A stretch of 14,490 nucleotides of DNA from NCBI GenBank assembly GCA_028065135.1, contig JAPTWR010000001.1, positions 1 through 14,490 on the forward strand, read 5' to 3'. The notes under the pieces are model-generated. The model saw nothing but the letters and a program-made list of their open reading frames with translations, was not told the DNA's origin and ran no database searches. Shown in pieces: positions 1 to 5,603 of this stretch; the first letter of the stretch is position 1, and each line of letters begins with the position of its first letter. This stretch comes from Acidithiobacillus sp. (lineage in GTDB: Bacteria; Pseudomonadota; Gammaproteobacteria; Acidithiobacillales; Acidithiobacillaceae). Position numbers and translations under genes: made by a program.

Positions 1-485
1 ACTGTCAGGGTGATGATGCCCGCGGCCACAGAGAACTGCCAACCCAGGTAAATGACCATGGTGATATAGCCGACATAGCCGAGCACGATGGACGGTATGC
101 CAACCAGCACGTCCGAGAGAAAACGCAACACTTTTCCGGCGCCACCCCGACCATGCTCACTCAGGTAGATCCCCGCAGAAATACCAATCGGCGCCGCCAG
201 AAGCAACGCCCCGACAGACATGACAAAGGTTCCTTCGATGGCGTTTTTAAGACCGCCGCCAATTCCGCTGGTAACCTCCGTTAGCAGTTTTGGCGTCAAC
301 GCGGGCCATGCGCGGATAATTACGTCCCCGATAATGGAAACAAACATCGTCGCGACAAAAAGAAAAGAAAATACCACGAACATCCAGGCAAATACCGTCG
401 TCACGCGCCGTGATAAAGATACTTTGAAGCCTCTCGCGCTGGACCTGACAACGATGTTGCGCCGCTCAATCGCCTTGGTTGCCAT
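1..485 (-). CDS. pstA: PstA, phosphate ABC transporter permease (5' part, runs off the left edge)
   Basis: This is the start of the second inner-membrane permease of the high-affinity phosphate ABC importer PstSCAB. About 161 codons are visible, and the gene is open at base 1. The N-terminus is basic (MATKAIERRN), followed by a hydrophobic helix at about residues 32-52. A typical PstA stretch follows: TSGIGGGLKNAIEGT, then a helix with APIGISAGIYLSEH, then LSDVLVGIPSIVLG, which matches the family pattern for this permease. The ATG shares one base with the TGA of pstC (TGATG), so the two permeases are probably translationally coupled. A GAGGGTG ribosome binding site lies in the last codons of pstC. 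The ABC-permease EAA loop and the last helices lie outside the window. PstA pairs with PstC to form the membrane channel. Confidence 0.93.
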   Translation of the reverse strand, partial: MATKAIERRNIVVRSSARGFKVSLSRRVTTVFAWMFVVFSFLFVATMFVSIIGDVIIRAWPALTPKLLTEVTSGIGGGLKNAIEGTFVMSVGALLLAAPIGISAGIYLSEHGRGGAGKVLRFLSDVLVGIPSIVLGYVGYITMVIYLGWQFSVAAGIITLT

Positions 486-1441
486 CAGCGCACCCTCGCC
501 ATCCACAACAACAAACGCGCCGCAAAATTCACCAGCACGGTAATGAGCAGCAGCACGAGGGCCACTTCAGAAAGGGCCTCCACGGCCATGTTCGTCGGGT
601 CCTGCAGCGCGCTGTCCAGTTGCGAGGCAATAAACGCGGCCATGGTGGAGATCGGCGCGTAAATATTATCAGGCAGATAATTCAGTGCGTTGCCACTAAC
701 CATGAGGACAGCCATGGTTTCTCCCAGGGCTCGGCCCAGGGCGAGAATACCCACGCCGATCAACACCGTCTTCAGTTTGGGCAGGGTGATATGCCAGAAG
801 ACCTCCAGGCGATTTAAGCCGAGGCTCAGGCCTGCTTCTTTCAATTCAGGTTCGGTCATCCGGATGGACTCGCGCAGGGTGGCGGAAATCAAGGGAATGA
901 TCATCACCGCCAGAACAAAAGCCGAGGTGAGCAGCCCATAACCGCTGCCTGGGTCACCGTTCAGGAAGGGAATAAAAGAAAACGTCTTGGCCATGAAGGG
1001 GAAAATGGTCTGGCCAAAAAGTGGTACGAGCAGCGCGTACCCCCACAATCCGTAAACGACGCTGGGAATCGCCGCCAGTAAATCGACAAAAAGAGACAAG
1101 GGCCCAGCCCAGGATTTACGCACGCCTTCACTCAAAAAGTATGCCGCACCAATGGCGATAGGCATCGCGATCAACATGGCGAGCGCGGAACTCACAATGG
1201 TACCGACGACCAGAAACCAGATGCCGTACTTCGCTCCCGGCATGACCTGCGTGCCATGTACCGTAACCGGGTTACCATAAAGATTTCCCAGGTTCCAGTC
1301 ATTGGTCCACAAAAAATAGAATTGATTAAACTGAATGGCAGGCCAGGAATAAATGGCCAAAAATACAATCAATGAAATTAAGGAAAGCGGCAAAAAGCTG
1401 GCCGTAGAGATCAGAGCAACTCTGAACACAGGAATTTTCAT
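485..1441 (-). CDS. pstC: PstC, phosphate ABC transporter permease
   Basis: PstC is one of the two inner-membrane permease subunits of the PstSCAB phosphate importer. The protein has 318 residues, normal for the family. It has an N-terminal helix (about 10-32), a periplasmic loop, and about five more hydrophobic segments. The ABC-permease EAA cytoplasmic loop is at about residues 202-222 (EAGLSLGLNRLEVFWHITLP) and should contact the PstB ATPase. The following ALGRALGETMAV is characteristic of PstC. The periplasmic loop at about 36-72 (with WNLGNLYG) is also typical. The ATG is preceded by GGGAG nine bases upstream. The gene lies 122 bases after pstS, with a strong hairpin in between, and runs directly into pstA. 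Confidence 0.96.
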   Translation of the reverse strand: MKIPVFRVALISTASFLPLSLISLIVFLAIYSWPAIQFNQFYFLWTNDWNLGNLYGNPVTVHGTQVMPGAKYGIWFLVVGTIVSSALAMLIAMPIAIGAAYFLSEGVRKSWAGPLSLFVDLLAAIPSVVYGLWGYALLVPLFGQTIFPFMAKTFSFIPFLNGDPGSGYGLLTSAFVLAVMIIPLISATLRESIRMTEPELKEAGLSLGLNRLEVFWHITLPKLKTVLIGVGILALGRALGETMAVLMVSGNALNYLPDNIYAPISTMAAFIASQLDSALQDPTNMAVEALSEVALVLLLITVLVNFAARLLLWMARVR

Positions 1442-1503
1442 CCAACGAATCTCCCGGCACTTAGAGTATCTGGATGGTCGGCATCAATAATCATAAAAAT
1501 ATA

Positions 1504-1515
1504 CAGACAAGTCTG
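1504..1515. repeat. Short inverted repeat between pstS and pstC
   Basis: Bases 1504-1508 (CAGAC) and 1511-1515 (GTCTG) form a perfect inverted repeat with a 2-base centre. The centre is too short for a good RNA hairpin, so if it is real it would be a protein-binding dyad. On the minus strand an AT-rich stretch with a TATGAT element follows, but no good -35 sits at the right distance. It may be chance. Confidence 0.3.
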
Positions 1516-1530
1516 GCATAGGATATGGAA

Positions 1531-1553
1531 GAGCCGGGGACTAGCCCCAGCTC
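1531..1553 (-). terminator. Hairpin between pstS and pstC (attenuator or mRNA-stabilising stem)
   Basis: Read on the minus strand, GAGCTGGGG, loop CTAGT, CCCCGGCTC forms a nine-pair stem with one G-U pair. It lies 10 bases after the pstS stop codon. The tail (TTCCATATCC) is not a proper U-run, so full Rho-independent termination is unlikely. In binding-protein ABC operons such as malE-malF, a stem at this place commonly protects the upstream message or attenuates read-through, so that the periplasmic protein outnumbers the permease. That role is inferred here from position and fold. Confidence 0.7.
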
Positions 1554-1563
1554 GGCACGACGT

Positions 1564-2652
1564 TTACTTAATTTCCGCAATCTGCTTGCGGGACAGCTTC
1601 ACCGCACTATCAGGCAGCGGCACAAAGCTCACCGCGTCGATGAAGTGTGGCGCATTACCGCCCTTCGGATCAAGAGCCCAATTCAGGAACTTGCGCATGG
1701 CCGCAGCGACTTCCGCGTTGGGCTGCGTCTTGCTGACGATGGCATATTCGTAGTTGATGATGGGGTAGGAGTTGGCACCCGGTGCATAGACCAGGCTGAT
1801 GCGCTCGTCAGCCGGGGTCTTGCTGACCATTTCACCCGCCGCGGTCTTGGCATTCGCCACGGTCGGCAGCACGAACCTGCCAGCGCGGTTTTTCAACATG
1901 GCCATCCCCAGATGGGCTTCTTCCACCGGCTTCTTCCAACTGATGCCGATATAGGCGATGCCGTAAGGCGTCGTCTTCAGGGCCTGTACCATACCGGGGT
2001 TACCTTCCGCACCGATGCCACCAGGAACTGCCGGCCAGCTCACCGTCGTGCTGTAACCGATGTTCTTGCTCCATTCCGGCGAGGTGTCGGACAGATAGGT
2101 GGTGAAGATGAAGGTATCGCCGGAACCGTCGGTACGATGCACGGGAATAATCTTGTGGTTGGGCAGCTTCATGCCAGGATTCAGCTTGGCAATGGCCGCG
2201 TCATCCCAGTTGGTGATCTTGCCGGAGTAGATGCCGGCGAGCACCGGACCGGACAGCTTCAGATGCACATTGTTCAGACCGGGAACGTTGTAGTTGATCA
2301 TCTGGATGGAGATGGCCAGCGGGATGTTCAGGATATTGGCGTGCTGCTTGATCTGCGCATCGCTCATGTAGGCGTCGGAAGCACCGATCTGGGCCACGCC
2401 AGAGATCGCTTCAGCGATGCCGGTGCCGCTGCCTGTGCCCTGGGTGGTGATCTGAACGCCGGGGTTCATCTTGGTGTACACCGGAACCCATAGATTGAAG
2501 AGCGGGTACAGCAGAGTGGAGCCGGTTTCCAGCAGCGAGATGGTCGGAGCCGCCGAAGCAGGCAGGGCATACAGGGCAGAAAGGCCCAACGCGGACAGGA
2601 CTACAGCGCCTTTGACACTACGCGACACTTCTTTTTTCAAGCGATACAGCAT
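1564..2652 (-). CDS. pstS: PstS, periplasmic phosphate-binding protein
   Basis: PstS is the high-affinity phosphate-binding protein that delivers phosphate to the PstCA channel. The protein has 362 residues. A signal peptide with a basic start (LKKEVSRSVK) and a hydrophobic core ends at a likely cleavage site ASA|AP, around residues 34-35. Phosphate-site motifs are visible: ETGSTLLYP (42-50), the GTGSGTGI loop (72-79), GASD (90-93, the aspartate expected to accept the phosphate proton) and HRTDGSGDTF (172-181, equivalent to the RSDGSGT loop of Escherichia coli PstS). The cleavage site lacks a lipobox, so the protein should be soluble in the periplasm. The ATG has a GGAGG six bases upstream. 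It is the first gene of the pst operon, behind tandem Pho boxes, and is followed by a strong hairpin before pstC. Confidence 0.97.
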   Translation of the reverse strand: MLYRLKKEVSRSVKGAVVLSALGLSALYALPASAAPTISLLETGSTLLYPLFNLWVPVYTKMNPGVQITTQGTGSGTGIAEAISGVAQIGASDAYMSDAQIKQHANILNIPLAISIQMINYNVPGLNNVHLKLSGPVLAGIYSGKITNWDDAAIAKLNPGMKLPNHKIIPVHRTDGSGDTFIFTTYLSDTSPEWSKNIGYSTTVSWPAVPGGIGAEGNPGMVQALKTTPYGIAYIGISWKKPVEEAHLGMAMLKNRAGRFVLPTVANAKTAAGEMVSKTPADERISLVYAPGANSYPIINYEYAIVSKTQPNAEVAAAMRKFLNWALDPKGGNAPHFIDAVSFVPLPDSAVKLSRKQIAEIK

Positions 2653-2658
2653 ATAAGG

Positions 2659-2663
2659 CCTCC
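2659..2663 (-). promoter_or_regulatory. Ribosome binding site of pstS
   Basis: The minus strand reads GGAGG with six bases before the ATG at 2652. This is a strong site, it fits a highly expressed binding protein and it fixes the start codon. Confidence 0.85.
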
Positions 2664-2716
2664 AAAAATGGCAAATACGTCGAGTTACGGCTTACCCATT
2701 GAACATCTCGCATCCA

Positions 2717-2736
2717 GATAGCACAAAAACGCTATC
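2717..2736 (-). promoter_or_regulatory. Inverted repeat in the pstS 5' leader
   Basis: On the minus strand GATAGC, an 8-base loop (GTTTTTGT) and GCTATC form a perfect six-pair stem. It lies about 20 bases after the predicted -10 element and about 65 bases before the pstS start, so it should be in the untranslated leader of the mRNA. It could be a leader hairpin affecting stability or a DNA operator. It does not resemble a riboswitch that I know. Confidence 0.45.
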
Positions 2737-2756
2737 GTCAGCAAAACTCGAAAAGC

Positions 2757-2811
2757 AATTTAACATAGCAATATGACGTTTTAATGAAGTATTTGTGACA
2801 TTTTTGTGACA
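2757..2811 (-). promoter_or_regulatory. PhoB-dependent promoter of pstS with two tandem Pho boxes
   Basis: Four consecutive 11-base units run without gaps on the minus strand: TGTCACAAAAA (2811-2801), TGTCACAAATA (2800-2790), CTTCATTAAAA (2789-2779) and CGTCATATTGC (2778-2768). The Pho box of proteobacteria is a pair of such 11-base direct repeats with a TGTCA-like head and an AT-rich tail, so this is two boxes in tandem. The two distal units are near perfect and the two promoter-proximal ones are degenerate. A -10 element TAAATT (2762-2757, four of six consensus bases) begins 11 bases after the last TCA, the same arrangement as at E. coli phoA. No good -35 is needed, because PhoB replaces it. 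Phosphate starvation should switch on pstS-pstC-pstA. Confidence 0.85.
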
Positions 2812-2840
2812 ACAAGGATGTCGACGGCATACGACCGCGC

Positions 2841-2855
2841 TCCATCTGCGATGGA
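2841..2855. repeat. Small perfect hairpin between the DsrE-like gene and the Pho boxes
   Basis: TCCATC, loop TGC and GATGGA form a perfect six-pair stem with a 3-base loop. It lies 10 bases beyond the terminator-like stem of the upstream gene on the minus strand. It may be a second 3'-end hairpin of that transcript. It has no U-run. Confidence 0.4.
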
Positions 2856-2864
2856 CATAAGCAA

Positions 2865-2885
2865 AGCCCGTCAACAGATCGGGCT
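2865..2885 (-). terminator. Probable terminator of the DsrE-like gene
   Basis: On the minus strand AGCCCG, a 9-base loop and CGGGCT form a six-pair GC-rich stem followed by TTTGCTT, a short and imperfect U-tract. It starts 32 bases after the TAG of the DsrE-like gene and lies upstream of the pst promoter, so it separates the two units. The short stem and broken tail suggest moderate efficiency. Confidence 0.6.
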
Positions 2886-2917
2886 CCAAGGTGCTTAACC
2901 GTAATGATCCATTCCGG

Positions 2918-3289
2918 CTACCAAGTCAGAATCCGTCCCGCGGCGGCCAGAGACGGCAAGGCGGCGCTCGGATTTATCAAGGGAACGGGCTTGCCCAGGT
3001 CATCTTTGGTCATGCCGTTGAGTTCCAGGGACTGCAGGCAACCGATGATCTGCACGCCGTTGTCTTCGGCCAATTTCATGAAGTCGGCGATATTCTTGCC
3101 ACCGGCCATCGGAAATATGGTCTCGGCCTTGCCCTTGGCCAGCAATTCCGTGGCCGGACCGGTGAAATACATCACCACTTTTTGCTCCGCCGCAGCAGCC
3201 GTAGCGGCGAGAAAAAAGGCGGAAGGTAAACGCTTGGGATTTTCCGGACCGGTGATAAGGATGATAACGAGATCGGCTGCCTCAGACAT
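2918..3289 (-). CDS. DsrE/DsrF-family small protein, function not established
   Basis: This 123-residue soluble protein has the DsrE-like alpha/beta fold pattern. It begins with a first strand (LVIILITG, about 7-14), then an Ala-rich helix (24-34), a strand KVVMYFTG (37-44), a helix (ELLAKG), and a second half containing GVQIIGCLQSLELNGM (78-93). Its only cysteine, Cys84, sits where DsrE, TusD and related proteins carry the active or structural cysteine (pattern C..S....G). Family members move sulfur as persulfide or have unknown roles. Here no tusA, dsrF, dsrH or hdr genes are adjacent, so a sulfur-relay role is only a suggestion. The start is set by AGGAGGTG (3294-3301) just before the ATG; a longer reading frame upstream would run over the promoter. 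It looks monocistronic, with its own promoter and terminator. Confidence 0.75.
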   Translation of the reverse strand: MSEAADLVIILITGPENPKRLPSAFFLAATAAAAEQKVVMYFTGPATELLAKGKAETIFPMAGGKNIADFMKLAEDNGVQIIGCLQSLELNGMTKDDLGKPVPLINPSAALPSLAAAGRILTW

Positions 3290-3293
3290 TTTA

Positions 3294-3301
3294 CACCTCC
3301 T
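3294..3301 (-). promoter_or_regulatory. Strong ribosome binding site of the DsrE-like gene
   Basis: The minus strand reads AGGAGGTG, nearly a full match to the 16S anti-Shine-Dalgarno sequence, and ends four bases before the ATG at 3289. It decides the start codon in favour of MSEAAD and implies efficient translation. Confidence 0.85.
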
Positions 3302-3345
3302 GATGAACGGTTGATCGGACGGACGCAAGACCGCGTTGCCCGGAA

Positions 3346-3365
3346 CTGCGCACATTATAGCGCAG
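3346..3365. promoter_or_regulatory. Perfect inverted repeat enclosing the -10 box (candidate operator)
   Basis: CTGCGC (3346-3351) and GCGCAG (3360-3365) flank ACATTATA, a perfect dyad with six-base arms and an 8-base centre. On the minus strand the centre contains TATAAT, the -10 box of the promoter for the DsrE-like gene. A dyad here is well placed for a repressor that blocks RNA polymerase. In the RNA of sixA read-through it could also fold as a weak hairpin, without a U-run. The assignment is inferred from the pattern. Confidence 0.45.
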
Positions 3366-3382
3366 GCCACCCCTGATGCCGA
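3354..3382 (-). promoter_or_regulatory. Sigma-70-like promoter of the DsrE-like gene
   Basis: The minus strand has TCGGCA (3382-3377, four of six matches to the -35 consensus), a 17-base spacer, and a perfect TATAAT (3359-3354). The -10 overlaps the stop codon of sixA, and the -35 lies in its last codons. Transcription would start around 3346-3348, leaving a leader of about 57 bases before the gene. This is the best-looking housekeeping promoter in the window. Confidence 0.65.
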
Positions 3383-3858
3383 ATCTGTCCCAGCCGCGCC
3401 AGGGCCGCTGGCTGTGCATACCAAAGCAATTGCCCGCCCGTACCGGCGGAATCCAAGGCGATTGCTATGACGCTGGCTTTTTTGACCGGGAGAGATATGC
3501 CCATCAACTGGGCACCCCAGACTCCGAGATGCGGTTGATGACCCACCACAATCAGGGTATTGGTCTGCGGGGAAAGGCTTTGCCAGTCATGGCGAAGCTG
3601 GCCGAGGTCGCCTGCCGGTATGGCGTCAGGATAGTTCGACACCGCCACTCCCAAAGCCTTCCCAATATATGCGGCTGTCTCCCTGGTGCGCAGCAGAGGG
3701 CTGCTCCACAACACCGCCGGTTTATGGACGCAGAGCGCTAGTCCCTCTGCCATTTCCGCCGCGCTCGCATGGCCGTGCGCGGTCAACTGACGTTCAAAGT
3801 CAGATCCACTATCACCTGCATCTTCTGCCTCAGCGTGGCGGACGAGTAATAGGTCCAC
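3355..3858 (-). CDS. sixA: SixA-type phosphohistidine phosphatase (histidine phosphatase superfamily)
   Basis: This small cytoplasmic phosphatase of the histidine-phosphatase (RHG) superfamily has 167 residues, close to E. coli SixA (161). The signature LLLVRHAEAED starts at residue 3, with the nucleophile His8 in the RHA motif. WSSPLLRTRETA (51-62) carries the second conserved arginine region, and VVGHQPHLG (104-112) holds the second catalytic histidine, His107. E. coli SixA removes phosphate from histidine in phosphotransfer proteins (ArcB, PtsN-type systems); the substrate here is unknown. The start is GTG at 3858, supported by a very strong AGGAGGTGA (3873-3865) six bases upstream that lies inside the preceding gene. 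The two genes overlap by 29 bases in different frames. Confidence 0.88.
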   Translation of the reverse strand: MDLLLVRHAEAEDAGDSGSDFERQLTAHGHASAAEMAEGLALCVHKPAVLWSSPLLRTRETAAYIGKALGVAVSNYPDAIPAGDLGQLRHDWQSLSPQTNTLIVVGHQPHLGVWGAQLMGISLPVKKASVIAIALDSAGTGGQLLWYAQPAALARLGQIRHQGWPAL

Positions 3859-4246
3859 GACGAATCACCTCCTGACCAAACCAGAAACGCGTGCCGGCGG
3901 CGGGCAAAAAACGGGCAAGAATGGTGACCATCGCAATGCCGATGAGCGCCGTCATCCATTCGTCCACCCGTACCTTCGTGCCGGGCCCGGTCCCAATAAA
4001 GATTTCCAGCCCTGCGAGTATCGCACCGAGGAAAATGGTGACCGGCCGCCAACCATAAGGCGTCAGTGCCGGCAAGAAGCGGGCAATGGCACCCAGCGCT
4101 GTGGCGGCCCACAGCGCATATTCGCCAGCATACACCCATACCATCTGCGGATTAACCGGCAAGTAGCGATTAATTACCAAGGTCGCGATATAAATGCACA
4201 CCGTTACGAGCGCCCAACGCCACCAACCAGGGATGCGCCCCGTCAC
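3830..4246 (-). CDS. Small four-helix inner-membrane protein of unknown function
   Basis: I do not recognise this family. The protein has 138 residues and four predicted membrane helices at about 11-26, 38-58, 66-86 and 97-115, followed by a short basic tail ending RRGPITRPPR. The second and fourth helices end in nearly the same words, IARFLPAL (54-61) and LARFLPAA (110-117), which suggests an internal duplication of a two-helix unit. The loop between helices 3 and 4 contains GPGTKVRVDE. The start is GTG directly after the TGA of der, so expression probably depends on der read-through; no strong ribosome binding site is visible. Its end overlaps sixA by 29 bases. Continuous hydrophobic coding and tight packing between two real genes support that it is a real gene. 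Confidence 0.72.
   Translation of the reverse strand: MTGRIPGWWRWALVTVCIYIATLVINRYLPVNPQMVWVYAGEYALWAATALGAIARFLPALTPYGWRPVTIFLGAILAGLEIFIGTGPGTKVRVDEWMTALIGIAMVTILARFLPAAGTRFWFGQEVIRRGPITRPPR
3865..3873 (-). promoter_or_regulatory. Strong ribosome binding site of sixA inside the preceding gene
   Basis: The minus strand reads AGGAGGTGA, a full-length Shine-Dalgarno match, six bases before the GTG at 3858. It confirms the GTG start and the out-of-frame overlap with the membrane-protein gene. Confidence 0.85.
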
Positions 4247-5593
4247 TCAGTGTTTCTCTTTTTTCGGCTGCGGGTCATAGGGGTTTTCTCCCTGCCGGAA
4301 GACCAGACGCAAGGGTACGGCTTCCAAATGGAGCGCGCGCCGAAAGGCGCTCTCCAAATAACGCTTGTAGGTGCCGGGCAAACGCGCCACCTGGTTACCG
4401 TGAAACACCAGGGTGATGGGATTTTCTCCGCCCTGATGACAATAACGCAGCTTGATACGTCGCCCGCCTACCATGGGTGGTTGATGCGTCTCGATCACGT
4501 CGGCCAGAGCGCGGTTGAGCTCGCCCGTGGAGAAATGACGACGGGAATCAATCCATAGCTGATCGATGCTTTTATAGAGATCACCCACACCCGTGCCATG
4601 CAGAGCGGAAATGGTGTAGATCGGTGCGTATTTAATGAAGTCCAGCCGCCTTTCCAGTTCTTGCTTTACCGCCTTGCGCTGTTCGGGATTCATCCCGTCC
4701 CATTTGTTGACTACCACTACAATGGGACGCCCCAATTCGACCGCCACCCCTACCAGGTGGGCGTCCTGCTCGGCGATACCCAAACGCGCATCGAGCACCA
4801 GCAGGACCACGTCCGCTTCACGCAGAGCACTCAGCGTCTTCAGCACACTGAGCTTTTCGAGTCCCTCGCCCACTCTGGCACGGCGCCGCATACCCGCGGT
4901 ATCAATCATGACGTAGGGCTTGCCCTGGCGCTCGTAAGGAATGCGGATGCTGTCCCTGGTGGTTCCCGGCTCGTCAAAAACGAGGACGCGCTTTTCACCC
5001 AGCATCGCGTTGACCAGTGTCGACTTGCCCACGTTGGGCCGACCGAGCATGGCTATACGCGGCCCCTTCCCCGCCGCTGCGGCGGCTTCATCCTCAGGGC
5101 TGGGCAAGTCCGAAAAAATCGCCTCCAGCAGCGGTTCAACGCCGTGCCCATGGGCTGCAGAAATGGTGTAGGGCATACCCAAGCCTAGACGATGAAATTC
5201 AGGCAACTCGCTCACCGCGCCCTTCGCATCCATCTTGTTCACGACCAGATAGATGGGTTTGCCACTGCGGCGCAGTTCCTCGGCAATTTCTGCATCTTGG
5301 GCGGAAAGCCCTTCCTTGGCATCCACCAGAAAGCAAATCGCATCGGCCTCGGTGATAGCGAGGCGCGTCTGTACCGCCATAGCCGCCAGCAGACCTCCCC
5401 GTTCCTCCGGTTCGAAACCGCCGGTATCCACCACCAGATACCGGCGCCCTTCGAACTGCGCCGTACCATAATGGCGATCACGGGTGAGCCCTGGGAAATC
5501 CGCCACCAACGCCTCACGGGTACGCGTCAGGCGATTGAAAAAGGTGGATTTACCTACATTGGGGCGCCCTACCAGGGCGATAATCGCGGTCAT
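4247..5593 (-). CDS. der: Der (EngA), double-GTPase for 50S ribosome assembly
   Basis: Der is an essential GTPase with two GTP-binding domains in tandem that acts in maturation of the large ribosomal subunit. The protein has 448 residues, somewhat shorter than E. coli Der (490). Domain 1 has GRPNVGKS (9-16), DTGG (56-59) and NKMD (119-122). Domain 2 has GRPNVGKS (184-191), DTAG (231-234) and NKWD (296-299). An Ala-rich linker with an acidic stretch (about 164-177) joins them. The C-terminal KH-like domain covers about 352-440, and the basic tail PKKEKH ends the protein. I chose the ATG at 5593 because MTAIIALVGRPN is the normal N-terminus and an AAGG lies just upstream; a longer frame to 5806 would run into bamB. 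It starts 10 bases after bamB and abuts the next gene. Confidence 0.97.
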   Translation of the reverse strand: MTAIIALVGRPNVGKSTFFNRLTRTREALVADFPGLTRDRHYGTAQFEGRRYLVVDTGGFEPEERGGLLAAMAVQTRLAITEADAICFLVDAKEGLSAQDAEIAEELRRSGKPIYLVVNKMDAKGAVSELPEFHRLGLGMPYTISAAHGHGVEPLLEAIFSDLPSPEDEAAAAAGKGPRIAMLGRPNVGKSTLVNAMLGEKRVLVFDEPGTTRDSIRIPYERQGKPYVMIDTAGMRRRARVGEGLEKLSVLKTLSALREADVVLLVLDARLGIAEQDAHLVGVAVELGRPIVVVVNKWDGMNPEQRKAVKQELERRLDFIKYAPIYTISALHGTGVGDLYKSIDQLWIDSRRHFSTGELNRALADVIETHQPPMVGGRRIKLRYCHQGGENPITLVFHGNQVARLPGTYKRYLESAFRRALHLEAVPLRLVFRQGENPYDPQPKKEKH

Positions 5594-5603
5594 GAATGGA
5601 GCC

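Noticed and set aside
1442..1502. A possible separate promoter for pstC with a TATGAT element
   Set aside because: The -10-like element is good, but no -35 or Pho box is found at the right distance, so I did not annotate it.
1525..2493. A 322-codon open frame on the plus strand opposite pstS
   Set aside because: It is a shadow of pstS and covers the hairpin region; the composition is typical of antisense frames and no motif is visible.
2692..2889. A 65-codon frame on the minus strand between the DsrE-like gene and pstS
   Set aside because: It covers the hairpins and the Pho boxes and has no convincing start signal. The region is better explained as regulatory.
3290..3424. A 45-residue N-terminal extension of the DsrE-like protein
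   Set aside because: It would run over the promoter, dyad and strong ribosome binding site, and it overlaps sixA. The start at 3289 is much better supported.
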